DNA of 20,000 bases from Nitrospira lenta (GCA_945906715.1 CAMDRK010000012.1:1-20000), one strand, 5' to 3'. Shown: positions 1 through 7,752, counted from the stretch's first letter. Program-made: numbers and translations. The notes: generated from the sequence alone by a model not told the origin.

Positions 1-518
1 CCCCCATAGAGATAGCCTGGGGAATTAGCATCTCGGCCCGGGATCGTTCCTCCAATGAGGGCTCCAAGATATGGCACGGCCCGGTCTTCCAGTGGTCCAA
101 AGAGCACATGTCGAATCATCCGATTGATCGGGTAGTCTTTTGGAAAATCCAAGACATCGATGAAATTATTCCAGCGGGGATTCAGATACAAAGAATTTTG
201 GTCAGTAATAAATGTAGGGGTATGCTGACTATAGTATTGATAGACGGCTCTCACCTCAAGGTTGCCGTAGCGAAAGGCAGTGAGTCCGGCCTGGGCAGCA
301 ATGACTCTGGTCTGTGGCGCAAATGTTCGCTGATTAAACGAAACGTCAAAACTAAATGGACGAAGTGGAAAAAACTCTGGAGTCGACTCTACGGCTACTG
401 CGTGAGATGGAAGCGCCATTGCCAAAATGATACTGCCAATTAACAAAGCAGCGTGGGTTAGAAATCGCCTGGGGTATGGTCGCAGCCATCCCCCGCTCAT
501 ATCAGATATGCTCTTCAT
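1..518 (-). CDS. Exported protein of unknown function, C-terminus cut off by window edge
   Basis: Reading the minus strand from the ATG at 518 gives about 172 codons with no stop before the window edge. The N-terminus is a clear Sec signal peptide: basic WLRPYPRRF, then a hydrophobic stretch (AALLIGSIILAMALP), then SHAVA, with likely cleavage near residue 43. The mature part is rich in aromatic and Asn/Gln residues (for example AVYQYYSQHTP, LYLNPRWNNF), as in many periplasmic or outer-membrane proteins, but I recognise no family. A second in-frame ATG at 500 also leaves a full signal peptide. Neither start has a good Shine-Dalgarno sequence. It lies 100 bases downstream of the permease on the same strand, so co-transcription is possible. 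The plus-strand frame at 108-443 is its shadow. Confidence 0.7.
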   Translation of the reverse strand, partial: MKSISDMSGGWLRPYPRRFLTHAALLIGSIILAMALPSHAVAVESTPEFFPLRPFSFDVSFNQRTFAPQTRVIAAQAGLTAFRYGNLEVRAVYQYYSQHTPTFITDQNSLYLNPRWNNFIDVLDFPKDYPINRMIRHVLFGPLEDRAVPYLGALIGGTIPGRDANSPGYLYG

Positions 519-618
519 TGAATTCTTTTGAACAATATCTCACCAGGCATCCCATCAACAAGGTGCGTTTCTGAGTGCACGTTGCAAGGTATACGGTGAG
601 GGAGAGTAATTCCTTCAA

Positions 619-2058
619 TCAATCCCTGCGGATTTTGCCGATCATCACATACAGTGTGGTGATACCCAAAATACTGCCCAAGACCAGCGGCACGGCCCAG
701 AGCTGCCACCAAGGCGCATCGGGCGACACGGCATAGCCACGAGGCCAGGCGATGTTCACGAATTCAAACAGTGACCAGAGGAAAGCGACCACATTGATCG
801 CCAGCCCCAAGCCTCCCAGCTTCAGTTCACCCAATGCCGGGTTCCAACGGCCTGTGAGGCGGGTATAGAGACCGACCCCGGTGGTCATGGCGAACATCGC
901 GTACAACCCGCCTGTGCCAAAGGCGATCACCGTGGCCACGGCCCCATCGTTCAGCCCGAACAACAAACCGAGCCCCGCCAGCAGCACGACGCAGATCACC
1001 GCATTGCGAGGAATCTTGGAGGTGGTCACCCGGCTGAACATCGTAGGCATGTTGCCCTCGCGGGCCATGGAGTATACGATACGCGACGTGTATTGCACCA
1101 TGGAGGCTCCGCAAGCCAGGAATGCCACCATGACGATCGCCAGAAAAGGTGTTTCAGCCCAGGCTCCAAAGCTGCTGGTTATCACAGGGGTGATGGGATC
1201 GGACGTGGCACTAGTATTCACCAGTGTGTCTCGATTGAAGCTCAAGGTTAATGCGGCGGAGTTGAAGAGCACCACCCCTCCCACCATGGAGAGGGACAAA
1301 AAGATCGCGCGTGGGACCATCCGCTTGGGGTTATGGGTTTCTTCGGCGATGGTGGAGCAAGCATCGAACCCGATGAAGGCCCAACCCGCAACGGCGAGCG
1401 CCGCTAAAAAAGCCGCCGTCTGGCTGGGAGCAGTCCCCGTGCCTAGATGCTCGAATAATTCTGAAAATGGATGTTGTCGGAAAAAGAAAAACAGCAGCAG
1501 CGCCACGCCGAACGAACCGACAATTTCCGCATAGACACCCAGGGTAATGACCAGCTTGAACACGTTGACGTGAACCAAGTTGAGCACCATACAGAGCAGC
1601 AAAAATACGGCGCCCCATAGCACCAAGGTGATCCCTCCGCCACTGTCAAACCCGAAAAAAAGCGCAAGCCAGACACCACCGGTATAGGCGGTCGTGGTGA
1701 GCATCGCGATCGTGGAGCTGACGTAGATGACGCCGGCATACTTCCCCGTGGTGGCGCCTCCGAGCTGCCGCGCCCACTTGTACGCGCCCCCCGCTATTGG
1801 AATCTGCGAGGAGAGCTCAGCGTAGACGGTAGCTACCAACATTTGCATCACGAGACAGAGCGCCAGCGCGGCAAACCACCCGCCCCCCGTCACCACCGTC
1901 TGGACGCCAATGATGGCATAGAGCCCCGCCACTGGTGAAACAGTCGCGAAGCCGATAGTCAGGCTATTCCAGAGAGTCAGGCTGCGGTTCAACGTGCCGG
2001 CAGCAGCCGTGGCGGTCGTTGGGGAAGGAGTATCTAGACGCGCGTTGGTGGGCATCAT
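619..2058 (-). CDS. APC-superfamily amino acid permease
   Basis: Inner-membrane secondary transporter of the amino acid-polyamine-organocation superfamily, which takes up amino acids or amines by ion coupling or exchange. The 479-aa length is typical. About twelve hydrophobic segments are visible (roughly 32-52, 60-80, 106-136, 142-162, 167-192, 213-232, 250-271, 299-320, 353-370, 372-394, 416-436, 451-475) after a cytoplasmic Ala/Thr-rich tail. Family motifs are present: SPVAGLYAIIG in TM1, IPIAGGAYKWARQLGG after TM2, GFDACSTIAEETHNPKRMVPRAI near 230-252, and SRIVYSMAREGNMP near 325-338. These resemble the GABA/choline-type branch, but the substrate cannot be read from sequence. The start has tandem ATGs (2058 and 2055) without a clear Shine-Dalgarno sequence. 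It lies 175 bases downstream of brnA on the same strand. Confidence 0.9.
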   Translation of the reverse strand: MMPTNARLDTPSPTTATAAAGTLNRSLTLWNSLTIGFATVSPVAGLYAIIGVQTVVTGGGWFAALALCLVMQMLVATVYAELSSQIPIAGGAYKWARQLGGATTGKYAGVIYVSSTIAMLTTTAYTGGVWLALFFGFDSGGGITLVLWGAVFLLLCMVLNLVHVNVFKLVITLGVYAEIVGSFGVALLLFFFFRQHPFSELFEHLGTGTAPSQTAAFLAALAVAGWAFIGFDACSTIAEETHNPKRMVPRAIFLSLSMVGGVVLFNSAALTLSFNRDTLVNTSATSDPITPVITSSFGAWAETPFLAIVMVAFLACGASMVQYTSRIVYSMAREGNMPTMFSRVTTSKIPRNAVICVVLLAGLGLLFGLNDGAVATVIAFGTGGLYAMFAMTTGVGLYTRLTGRWNPALGELKLGGLGLAINVVAFLWSLFEFVNIAWPRGYAVSPDAPWWQLWAVPLVLGSILGITTLYVMIGKIRRD

Positions 2059-2183
2059 ATCCGATCTACACTACCGACAAGTAAGTCTAATTCAGTATCT
2101 GGAAATATCAGGGAGTGGAAAGTTTCGTCATCCCCTAGCCATTCTGCCCATTGCGATGGGAGAGAGTGACAGAGGAGCCGTGA

Positions 2184-2205
2184 GCGGCAAATCCAGGATT
2201 GCCGC
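2184..2205 (-). terminator. Inverted repeat after brnA, possible terminator
   Basis: GCGGCAA (2184-2190) and TTGCCGC (2199-2205) form a perfect 7-bp stem around an 8-base loop, 29 bases beyond the brnA stop on the minus strand. There is no T-run after the stem, so this is not a canonical rho-independent terminator. It may stabilise the 3' end or act as a pause site. Confidence 0.35.
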
Positions 2206-2233
2206 AGAGGCGCTCATGAAAGATGCAGGCTAG

Positions 2234-2452
2234 TTATGAGGCCCACTTGAGCGCGGGCTTCTTACGATGGATCGCGCAGTCCCGCAAGTAGAGATTGATA
2301 AGGTTCTGATAGGGCATGCCCAGTTCTGCTGCGAGCTCTTTAAAATAGGCCACCGACGTTTTCTCCAGACGAATGGTGATGGGCTGCTTCAACCTTGCGC
2401 GATACGGATTACGCACCCCCTTCATCTTTGAGAATTCATATTGTGCCCTCAT
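2234..2452 (-). CDS. brnA: BrnA/CopG-type antitoxin
   Basis: A 72-aa ribbon-helix-helix antitoxin. The core KQPITIRLEKTSVAYFKELAAELGMPYQNLINLYLRDCA matches the CopG-like antitoxins that accompany BrnT toxins: a beta-strand (PITIRL) for operator contact, then two helices with the MPYQNLIN turn. In this family the antitoxin binds and neutralises BrnT and represses the operon as part of the complex. The start is fixed by a strong Shine-Dalgarno GGAGG (2460-2464), 7 bases from the ATG, inside the last codons of brnT. The brnT stop is only 4 bases upstream, so the two genes should be translationally coupled. Toxin-first order is typical of brnTA. Lengths are normal and nothing looks broken. Confidence 0.88.
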   Translation of the reverse strand: MRAQYEFSKMKGVRNPYRARLKQPITIRLEKTSVAYFKELAAELGMPYQNLINLYLRDCAIHRKKPALKWAS

Positions 2453-2456
2453 CGCA

Positions 2457-2465
2457 TCACCTCCC
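2457..2465 (-). promoter_or_regulatory. Shine-Dalgarno of brnA overlapping the brnT stop
   Basis: GGGAGGTGA on the minus strand is both the anti-SD-complementary ribosome site of brnA (GGAGG, 7 bases before ATG) and the final codons plus stop of brnT. Antitoxin initiation therefore depends on a site that terminating toxin ribosomes occupy or vacate. This is the usual layout for coupled translation of a toxin-antitoxin pair. Confidence 0.75.
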
Positions 2466-2741
2466 GTAATTCATAGCTTCTTGTCGAGTTGCCTTCCTAG
2501 CCGAAATAATTCGAATCACAGAGTCGTTTACTTTATAACAGTGACACACCACCAGGATCCGAAGTGTAAAGCTCATGCCTAACATGAGAAAACGATCCTC
2601 ATTGTGCGAATGATCCAGGTCAAAGAATCGGATCGCATGGTCGTCGAGAAACACTGTCTGAGCCTCCCTGAATGACACTCCATGCTTTCTGGCATTCCGA
2701 CGGCTTTTACCCTCATCCCATTCAAAGCTGAGATCTCTCAT
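2457..2741 (-). CDS. brnT: BrnT-family ribonuclease toxin
   Basis: Toxin of the type II BrnT/BrnA system (DUF497), a small RelE-like fold RNase that halts translation when released from its antitoxin. Diagnostic motifs are all present: FEWDEGKSRRNARKHGVSF at the N-terminus, a central ED-R segment followed by LGMSFTLRILVVCHCY, and the C-terminal RIISARKATRQEAMNYG. I choose the ATG at 2741 (94 aa) rather than the in-frame ATG at 2756. The latter sits immediately beside a strong -10 box (TACAAT, 2748-2753), and the residues it would add (MYNVR) are not part of the family. The predicted transcript starts at or next to the 2741 ATG, so it would be leaderless. brnA follows 4 bases downstream. The reading frame is intact, so the toxin is probably functional. 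Confidence 0.9.
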   Translation of the reverse strand: MRDLSFEWDEGKSRRNARKHGVSFREAQTVFLDDHAIRFFDLDHSHNEDRFLMLGMSFTLRILVVCHCYKVNDSVIRIISARKATRQEAMNYGR

Positions 2742-2747
2742 ACGCAC

Positions 2748-2775
2748 ATTGTACATAACCGAGAGAATGCGTCAA
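2748..2775 (-). promoter_or_regulatory. Sigma-70-type promoter of brnTA
   Basis: On the minus strand TTGACG (2770-2775), a 16-base spacer, then TACAAT (2748-2753). Six bases separate the -10 box from the ATG at 2741, which puts the expected transcription start on or next to that codon. BrnA-type operators usually overlap such promoters, but I see no obvious palindrome here. Confidence 0.6.
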
Positions 2776-2825
2776 TGTCTACTTTGTCCAGCGAGGGCCT
2801 TCTTATTCACTCCCCTCTTCCCCGT

Positions 2826-2855
2826 TTGACTTCCCCTTCCCCTCCCTCCTAAAAT
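2826..2855 (+). promoter_or_regulatory. Sigma-70-type promoter of dnaE
   Basis: TTGACT (2826-2831), an 18-base pyrimidine-only spacer (C/T), and TAAAAT (2850-2855). Only five bases (CCCGC) lie between the -10 box and the dnaE ATG. The predicted start point therefore falls within the start codon and there is no room for a Shine-Dalgarno. The brnTA promoter lies back to back about 50 bases away. Confidence 0.55.
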
Positions 2856-2860
2856 CCCGC

Positions 2861-5800
2861 ATGTCGTCCTCCTTCGTGCATCTTCATCTCCATACCCAAT
2901 TCAGTCTGCTCGACGGCGCAAATCAAATCGAGCCGCTCGTCCAGCAGATTAAGTCCTTTGGTCAGCCGGCTGTGGCCATGACCGACCACGGCAACATGTT
3001 CGGAGCCATCGAGTTCTACCGCAAAGCCAAAGACGCAGGCATCAAGCCCATCATCGGCTGCGAAGCCTATATGGCGCCAGGTAGCCGCTTAGCAGCCAAA
3101 GAAAGTGGCCTCGCCCACAACGACTACTACCACCTGATTCTCCTGGCAAGAAATCTGACAGGCTATCAAAATCTGATCAAGCTCGTGAGTAAAGCATACC
3201 TTGAAGGATTTTACTATAAGCCACGGATGGATAAGGAAATACTAAAAGAGCACCATGAGGGACTGATCGCATTGTCCGGTTGCCTCAGCGGCGAGATCCC
3301 CTACCTCATCGGCCAGAAGGACATGACTGGCGCCATGGCAGTAGCCGGGGAGTTTCAGGAAATATTCGGGAAAGAACACTTCTACCTTGAAGTGCAGGCC
3401 AACGGACTGGACCACCAGCGAGTGGCAAATAGCGGTCTGCTTGAGATCGCCAAGACCATGGACATCCCGCTGGTCGGCACCAACGATTGTCATTACCTCA
3501 AGAAAGAAGATTTCCGGCCGCACGAGCTGATGCTCTGCCTGCAAACCGGCAAGACGATCAGTGACCCGAATCGCATGAAGTTCGATACGGATCAGCTCTA
3601 CGTAAAATCGACCGATGAAGTCACGTCTGCCTTTATCGAGTTCCCCAATGCTGTTACCAATACCTGCCGAATTGCAGACAACTGCGACCTCCACCTGGCG
3701 CTGAACAAGACGCATCTTCCGCAGTACACCGTGCCGGACAACTTCACGAGGGAAACCTATCTGGAGCGTCTGGCGTTGGAGGGATTGACGGCCCGGCTAC
3801 AAGAACGGCCCAGCCAGATCCTTCCCGCTGCCTATGAGCTGCGCCTGCGTGAAGAGCTGACGATCATCTGCGCGATGGGGTTCGCCGGCTATTTCCTCAT
3901 CGTGTGGGACATCATCAAGTTTGCCCGCTCGCGCCACATTCCGGTCGGGCCTGGCCGGGGCTCCGCCGCCGGGAGTCTCGTCGCCTATGCGTTACGCATC
4001 ACGGACCTGGATCCCCTCGTCTACACACTCCTATTCGAACGGTTCCTGAATTCCGAACGCGTGTCCCTCCCCGATATCGACATGGACTTCTGCATGGAAC
4101 GCCGTGGCGAGGTCATCAACTATGTGGTCGACAAGTACGGCAAGGACCATGTGGCCCAGATTATTACCTTCGGGACGCTCGGAGCGAAGGCTGCAATCCG
4201 GGACGTGGGCCGCGTGCTGGAGATTCCCTATGCCGAAGTCGATCGCGTGGCCAAGCTGGTCCCGAACCAGCTCAACGTGACACTCCAACAGGCAATCGAC
4301 CAGGAACCGAAACTACGCGAGCTTATTGAAACCGATACGAGGGTGAAAGAGCTGATGGGCATCGCCCGCTCCCTCGAAGGGCTGGCCCGCCATGCCTCGA
4401 CCCACGCAGCCGGTGTGGTGATTTCCGAAGGCCCGCTCACAGACCATGTGCCTCTCTACAAAGGGGCCAACGACGAAATCGTGACCCAATATTCGATGGG
4501 AGACGTCGAAAAGATCGGGCTCGTCAAATTCGATTTTCTAGGCCTCAAAACCCTCACAATGATCAAACGCGCGGAGACTCTGATCAATGAGCGGAATCCC
4601 GGCAATCCACCCTTAGTCATGGAGCAGATGCCGTTCGACGACCCCAAGACCTTCGCCCTCCTCTCTTCAGGGAAGACGATCGGCCTCTTCCAGTTGGAAA
4701 GCTCAGGGATGCGCGACCTCCTGACCGGCCTGAAGCCGGACCGGTTCGAGGACATCATCGCCATCATCGCGCTCTACCGCCCTGGCCCGATGGATCTGAT
4801 CCCCGACTTTATTAAACGCAAACAAGGCAAAATCCCGATCGCCTACGAAGTGCCTGAACTCGAACCGATCCTGAAGGACACCTACGGGGTCATCGTCTAT
4901 CAGGAACAGGTGATGGCGATCGCCAACAAGGTGGCAGGCTTCTCGCTCGGCCAAGCGGACATTCTGCGGCGTGCCATGGGTAAAAAGAAGCCGGAGGAGA
5001 TGGAGAAGCTGCGCGCGCAGTTCCTGGCCGGCGCCAAGACCAATAAGATTCCCGACAAGAAAGCGGAAAAGCTCTACGAACTGATCCAGAAGTTTGCCGG
5101 CTATGGGTTTAACAAGTCCCACGCCGCAGCCTATGCCGTCGTCTGCTACCAGACCGGCTATCTGAAGGCGCACTATCCGACGGAATTCATGGCCGCCCTC
5201 ATGACCACCGACATGGGCAACGCCGACAAGATCGTCGGCTACTTCGGGGAATGCCGCGACCTGAACATCAAGGTCTTGCCTCCGGATGTGAACGAAAGCC
5301 ACAAGAACTTTACCGTGGTGGACCATGCCATCCGGTTCGGCCTGGCTGCGATCAAGAATGTCGGCGAAGGCGCCGTCGAATCCATCATCGAGATCAGGAA
5401 TGAAACCGGCCCCTTTAAGTCCTTCTTTGAGTTCTGTCGCCGGGTCGATCTCCATAAAGTGAACAAGCGTATGCTCGAAGGGCTGATCAAGACCGGCGCC
5501 TTCGACTCGACCGGCGCGAAACGCTCTCAACTAGCCGCGATTCTTGATCAAGCCGTCGAGGACGGGGCGGCTGCCCAGCGTGAACGGGATCTTGGACAAA
5601 CCAATATCTTTGGCGACGAGTTGCACGGATCGGACTCGACGGAACATCCGGCCATGCCGCTACCCAATATTCCGGAATGGGACCAAAGCGAGCGGTTAAA
5701 GCAGGAACGGGAGCTGACCGGCTTCTATATCTCCTCTCATCCTCTGGCGCGCTATGAGGCCACCATCCAGGCGCTCGCCACTGCCACGACCATCAGCCTG

Positions 5801-6319
5801 ACGGAATTATCGGACGGTCGGGAGGTAAAACTCTGCGGCATCGTCACGACGGTCAAAAGCATGTTGACCAAGAAAGGCGACCGGATGGCCTATCTCACCC
5901 TGGAAGACCTCCAGGGCGTGGTCGAGGTCATCGTTTTTCCGGATCTCTACAAAAATGCCGCCGATTTGGTTGTGCCGGAACGCCTCGTCCGCATCACCGG
6001 TACGATAGACCGGGGCGACAAAGGCATGAAGATTCGTGGAAGCAAGATCGAAGCGCTCGCCGAGGTGCAAGCGCAAGCGATCAAACGGGTCTACATTCGA
6101 TTGACCGATCGGCCCGGCATGGCGGAAGAGTTACCGCGCCTTCGGGAGGTCTTTCTACGCCACCCAGGAAGCACCACCGTTTCGCTGACCGTGCGAATGG
6201 ATTCGTCCCTGGAAGCCGAGACGGCCCCCCTCCCCCGCCTGACCGTCACCCCCAGCGAACGATTAGTGGCGGACGTTGAAGAATTATTAGGCAAAGGGGC
6301 TGTTTTTCTGTTATCCTGA
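2861..6319 (+). CDS. dnaE: DNA polymerase III subunit alpha
   Basis: Catalytic subunit of the replicative polymerase; 1152 aa, close to the usual ~1160. Domains in order: PHP domain (about 5-275), palm with PGRGSAAGSLVAYAL and PDIDMDF (residues 404-410; D405 and D407 are the metal-binding aspartates), fingers with ALYRPGPMDLIPDFI (~636-650) and GYGFNKSHAAAYAVVCYQ (~747), a helix-hairpin-helix near 827-850, an internal clamp-binding motif QTNIF (913-917), and an OB fold near 985-1065. The PHP domain keeps the whole metal-ligand set known from proofreading-active homologues: H9, H11, D18, H43, E68, H91, C141, D209, H211. The ATG follows a -10 box by five bases and has no Shine-Dalgarno, so it is probably read from a leaderless mRNA. 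The downstream 9-base repeat hairpin begins eight bases after the stop. Confidence 0.98.
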   Translation: MSSSFVHLHLHTQFSLLDGANQIEPLVQQIKSFGQPAVAMTDHGNMFGAIEFYRKAKDAGIKPIIGCEAYMAPGSRLAAKESGLAHNDYYHLILLARNLTGYQNLIKLVSKAYLEGFYYKPRMDKEILKEHHEGLIALSGCLSGEIPYLIGQKDMTGAMAVAGEFQEIFGKEHFYLEVQANGLDHQRVANSGLLEIAKTMDIPLVGTNDCHYLKKEDFRPHELMLCLQTGKTISDPNRMKFDTDQLYVKSTDEVTSAFIEFPNAVTNTCRIADNCDLHLALNKTHLPQYTVPDNFTRETYLERLALEGLTARLQERPSQILPAAYELRLREELTIICAMGFAGYFLIVWDIIKFARSRHIPVGPGRGSAAGSLVAYALRITDLDPLVYTLLFERFLNSERVSLPDIDMDFCMERRGEVINYVVDKYGKDHVAQIITFGTLGAKAAIRDVGRVLEIPYAEVDRVAKLVPNQLNVTLQQAIDQEPKLRELIETDTRVKELMGIARSLEGLARHASTHAAGVVISEGPLTDHVPLYKGANDEIVTQYSMGDVEKIGLVKFDFLGLKTLTMIKRAETLINERNPGNPPLVMEQMPFDDPKTFALLSSGKTIGLFQLESSGMRDLLTGLKPDRFEDIIAIIALYRPGPMDLIPDFIKRKQGKIPIAYEVPELEPILKDTYGVIVYQEQVMAIANKVAGFSLGQADILRRAMGKKKPEEMEKLRAQFLAGAKTNKIPDKKAEKLYELIQKFAGYGFNKSHAAAYAVVCYQTGYLKAHYPTEFMAALMTTDMGNADKIVGYFGECRDLNIKVLPPDVNESHKNFTVVDHAIRFGLAAIKNVGEGAVESIIEIRNETGPFKSFFEFCRRVDLHKVNKRMLEGLIKTGAFDSTGAKRSQLAAILDQAVEDGAAAQRERDLGQTNIFGDELHGSDSTEHPAMPLPNIPEWDQSERLKQERELTGFYISSHPLARYEATIQALATATTISLTELSDGREVKLCGIVTTVKSMLTKKGDRMAYLTLEDLQGVVEVIVFPDLYKNAADLVVPERLVRITGTIDRGDKGMKIRGSKIEALAEVQAQAIKRVYIRLTDRPGMAEELPRLREVFLRHPGSTTVSLTVRMDSSLEAETAPLPRLTVTPSERLVADVEELLGKGAVFLLS

Positions 6320-6326
6320 CATCTCA

Positions 6327-6433
6327 GTCTATCTGGTCTGTCCGGTCTATTCAGTCTATCTTGTGTATGTGCTTGAACAAAACTAACCAGATGAACCAGA
6401 CAGACGGAACAGACCGAATAGACCAGACAGACC
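6327..6433. repeat. 9-base-period inverted repeat element, copy 1
   Basis: Left arm from 6327: GTCTATCTG, GTCTGTCCG, GTCTATTCA, GTCTATCTT in exact 9-base register. The right arm (to 6433), read on the opposite strand, is GTCTGTCTG, GTCTATTCG, GTCTGTTCC, GTCTGTCTG, GTTCATCTG, again in 9-base register. The arms pair into a long imperfect hairpin around a centre that includes TTGAACAAAACTAACC, a 16-mer shared exactly with copy 3. It fills the dnaE-accA gap and starts eight bases after the dnaE stop, so a transcript-end or pausing role is plausible. See also 16218 and 17434. Confidence 0.85.
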
Positions 6434-6460
6434 TCGGCATGCAGCCTACGTAGAAGATCT

Positions 6461-7429
6461 ATGCGCGATTATCTTGAGTTTGAAAAACCGATCCGCGAGA
6501 TCGAAGAAAAGATCGAAAAACTTGCGGCCGTGCCTGCCGGGAAATCGGCTCCCCAGGACGAGATCCGCAAGCTGCGGATGAAACTGGCCCAGGTCGAACA
6601 GACACTCTACAACAAACTGAACCCCTGGCAACGCACGCAACTCGCCCGCCATCCCCAACGGCCCAGTACCCTCGATTACATCAGTTACCTCTTCAGGGAT
6701 TTTCTTGAGCTTCACGGGGACCGCTCATTCGGCGACGATCGTGCTATTGTCGGAGGCTTCGCTCGATTCAACGACCGGTCGATCATGATTATCGGCCATC
6801 AAAAAGGGAAGACACTCAAAGAACGGATGCAACGGAACTTTGGCATGCCGAATCCCGAAGGCTATCGTAAAGCCCTGCGTCTCATGAAGATGGCCGAGAA
6901 GTTTGGGCGCCCAGTCGTGACCTTTATCGACACGCCAGGCGCCTACCCCGGCATCGGCGCGGAAGAGCGCGGCCAAGCTGAAGCTATTGCCCGTAATTTG
7001 TATGTGATGTCCCGTCTCGCCGTGCCGATTATTTCTATCGTTATCGGTGAAGGCGGCAGCGGCGGAGCACTCGCACTAGGCGTCTCGGATCGTGTCCTCA
7101 TGTTGGAACATGCTGTCTATTCGGTGATTTCACCGGAAGGCTGCGCCGCCATCCTGTGGGACGATCCGGCAAAAGTTCCCGATGCTGCTTCTGCCCTGAA
7201 GATGACCGCGAAAGACCTGGTCGACCTCCGTATCGCCGATGAAGTCATTCCGGAACCGCTCGGCGGCGCCCATCGGGATCTCAATGCCATCACCGATCGA
7301 GTGGCCAAATCCCTCAGTAACCAACTTTCCCAACTCAACGACCTCCCCCTCGCTCAATTGCTGGCTCAACGCGACCAGAAATACCGGTCCATCGGCGCCA
7401 TCGACGGCCTGGTGGCCACTCCCCAATAG
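6461..7429 (+). CDS. accA: Acetyl-CoA carboxylase carboxyltransferase subunit alpha
   Basis: Alpha subunit of the carboxyltransferase half of acetyl-CoA carboxylase. With AccD it transfers CO2 from biotin on AccB to acetyl-CoA, the first step of fatty acid synthesis, in the cytoplasm. 322 aa compared with 319 in E. coli. Family landmarks: N-terminal helix LEFEKPIREIEEKIEKL, ELHGDRSFGDDRAIVGG (about 88-105), GHQKGKTLKERMQRNFGMPNPEGYRKALRLMKMAEKF, TPGAYPGIGAEERGQAEAIARNL, and the oxyanion-hole region GEGGSGGALALGVSDRVLMLEHAVYSVISPEGCAAILW. Only a weak AGAAG precedes the ATG. It follows dnaE in the same direction, a common pairing, but the repeat hairpin between them may separate their expression. 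accD, accB and accC are not in the window. Confidence 0.97.
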   Translation: MRDYLEFEKPIREIEEKIEKLAAVPAGKSAPQDEIRKLRMKLAQVEQTLYNKLNPWQRTQLARHPQRPSTLDYISYLFRDFLELHGDRSFGDDRAIVGGFARFNDRSIMIIGHQKGKTLKERMQRNFGMPNPEGYRKALRLMKMAEKFGRPVVTFIDTPGAYPGIGAEERGQAEAIARNLYVMSRLAVPIISIVIGEGGSGGALALGVSDRVLMLEHAVYSVISPEGCAAILWDDPAKVPDAASALKMTAKDLVDLRIADEVIPEPLGGAHRDLNAITDRVAKSLSNQLSQLNDLPLAQLLAQRDQKYRSIGAIDGLVATPQ

Positions 7430-7490
7430 ACTTTTCCCTTCCGCGTGAAGCGCAGGCATCTCAGCACTTCTTCGCACCTCCCTCGCTTCC

Positions 7491-7533
7491 AACTCAGAAC
7501 TCATAACTCAGCACTTCCCTATTCAGCACTTCC
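7491..7533. repeat. 7-base-period tandem repeat (AACTCAG family)
   Basis: AACTCAG, AACTCAT, AACTCAG, CACTTCC run in strict 7-base register from 7491. After an 8-base unit (CTATTCAG), CACTTCC returns at 7527. A related CTCAGCACTTC occurs just upstream near 7460. It lies in the 323-base gap between accA and the histidine kinase gene. I see no ORF across it and no clear hairpin. Confidence 0.7.
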
Positions 7534-7598
7534 CTTCCGACCATTCCGCTGCTCTCCCTCACGTCCTACTCTTTACTCGTCCCTCTAAATCAGATTCC

Positions 7599-7633
7599 GA
7601 CCATTCACCATTGACCATTTCACATTCACCATT
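7599..7633. repeat. 7-base-period tandem repeat (CACCATT family)
   Basis: Five consecutive 7-base units: GACCATT, CACCATT, GACCATT, TCACATT, CACCATT (7599-7633). The unit sequence is unrelated to the AACTCAG family 65 bases upstream, but period and setting are the same. The rest of the accA-kinase gap (7430-7752) is pyrimidine-rich with no ORF or RNA gene that I can recognise. Confidence 0.7.
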
Positions 7634-7752
7634 CCTATGCTACCCCTTACGTTTCACCCTCTTCTGCTTTCTACTTTATGTTTGTCTGGGGAGAGGTGGC
7701 TTGATAGACTTCCTCACATTATCTGCTTCATGGCTATCGACCGCACCCTTCG

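Noticed and set aside
108..443. Plus-strand 111-codon frame
   Set aside because: It opposes a minus-strand frame with a clear signal peptide that is open to the window edge; its own product has no domain and unnatural composition.
881..1534. Plus-strand 217-codon frame inside the permease
   Set aside because: Antisense shadow of a well-supported transporter gene, without motif or ribosome site.
2742..2756. Upstream ATG of brnT (MYNVR extension)
   Set aside because: It lies immediately before the -10 box and would be outside the predicted transcript; the family starts at the RDLSFEWDE segment.
4703..5530. Minus-strand 275-codon frame in dnaE
   Set aside because: Mirror of GC-rich dnaE codons; the Gly/Val/Asp/His/Leu-rich product is typical of antisense frames.
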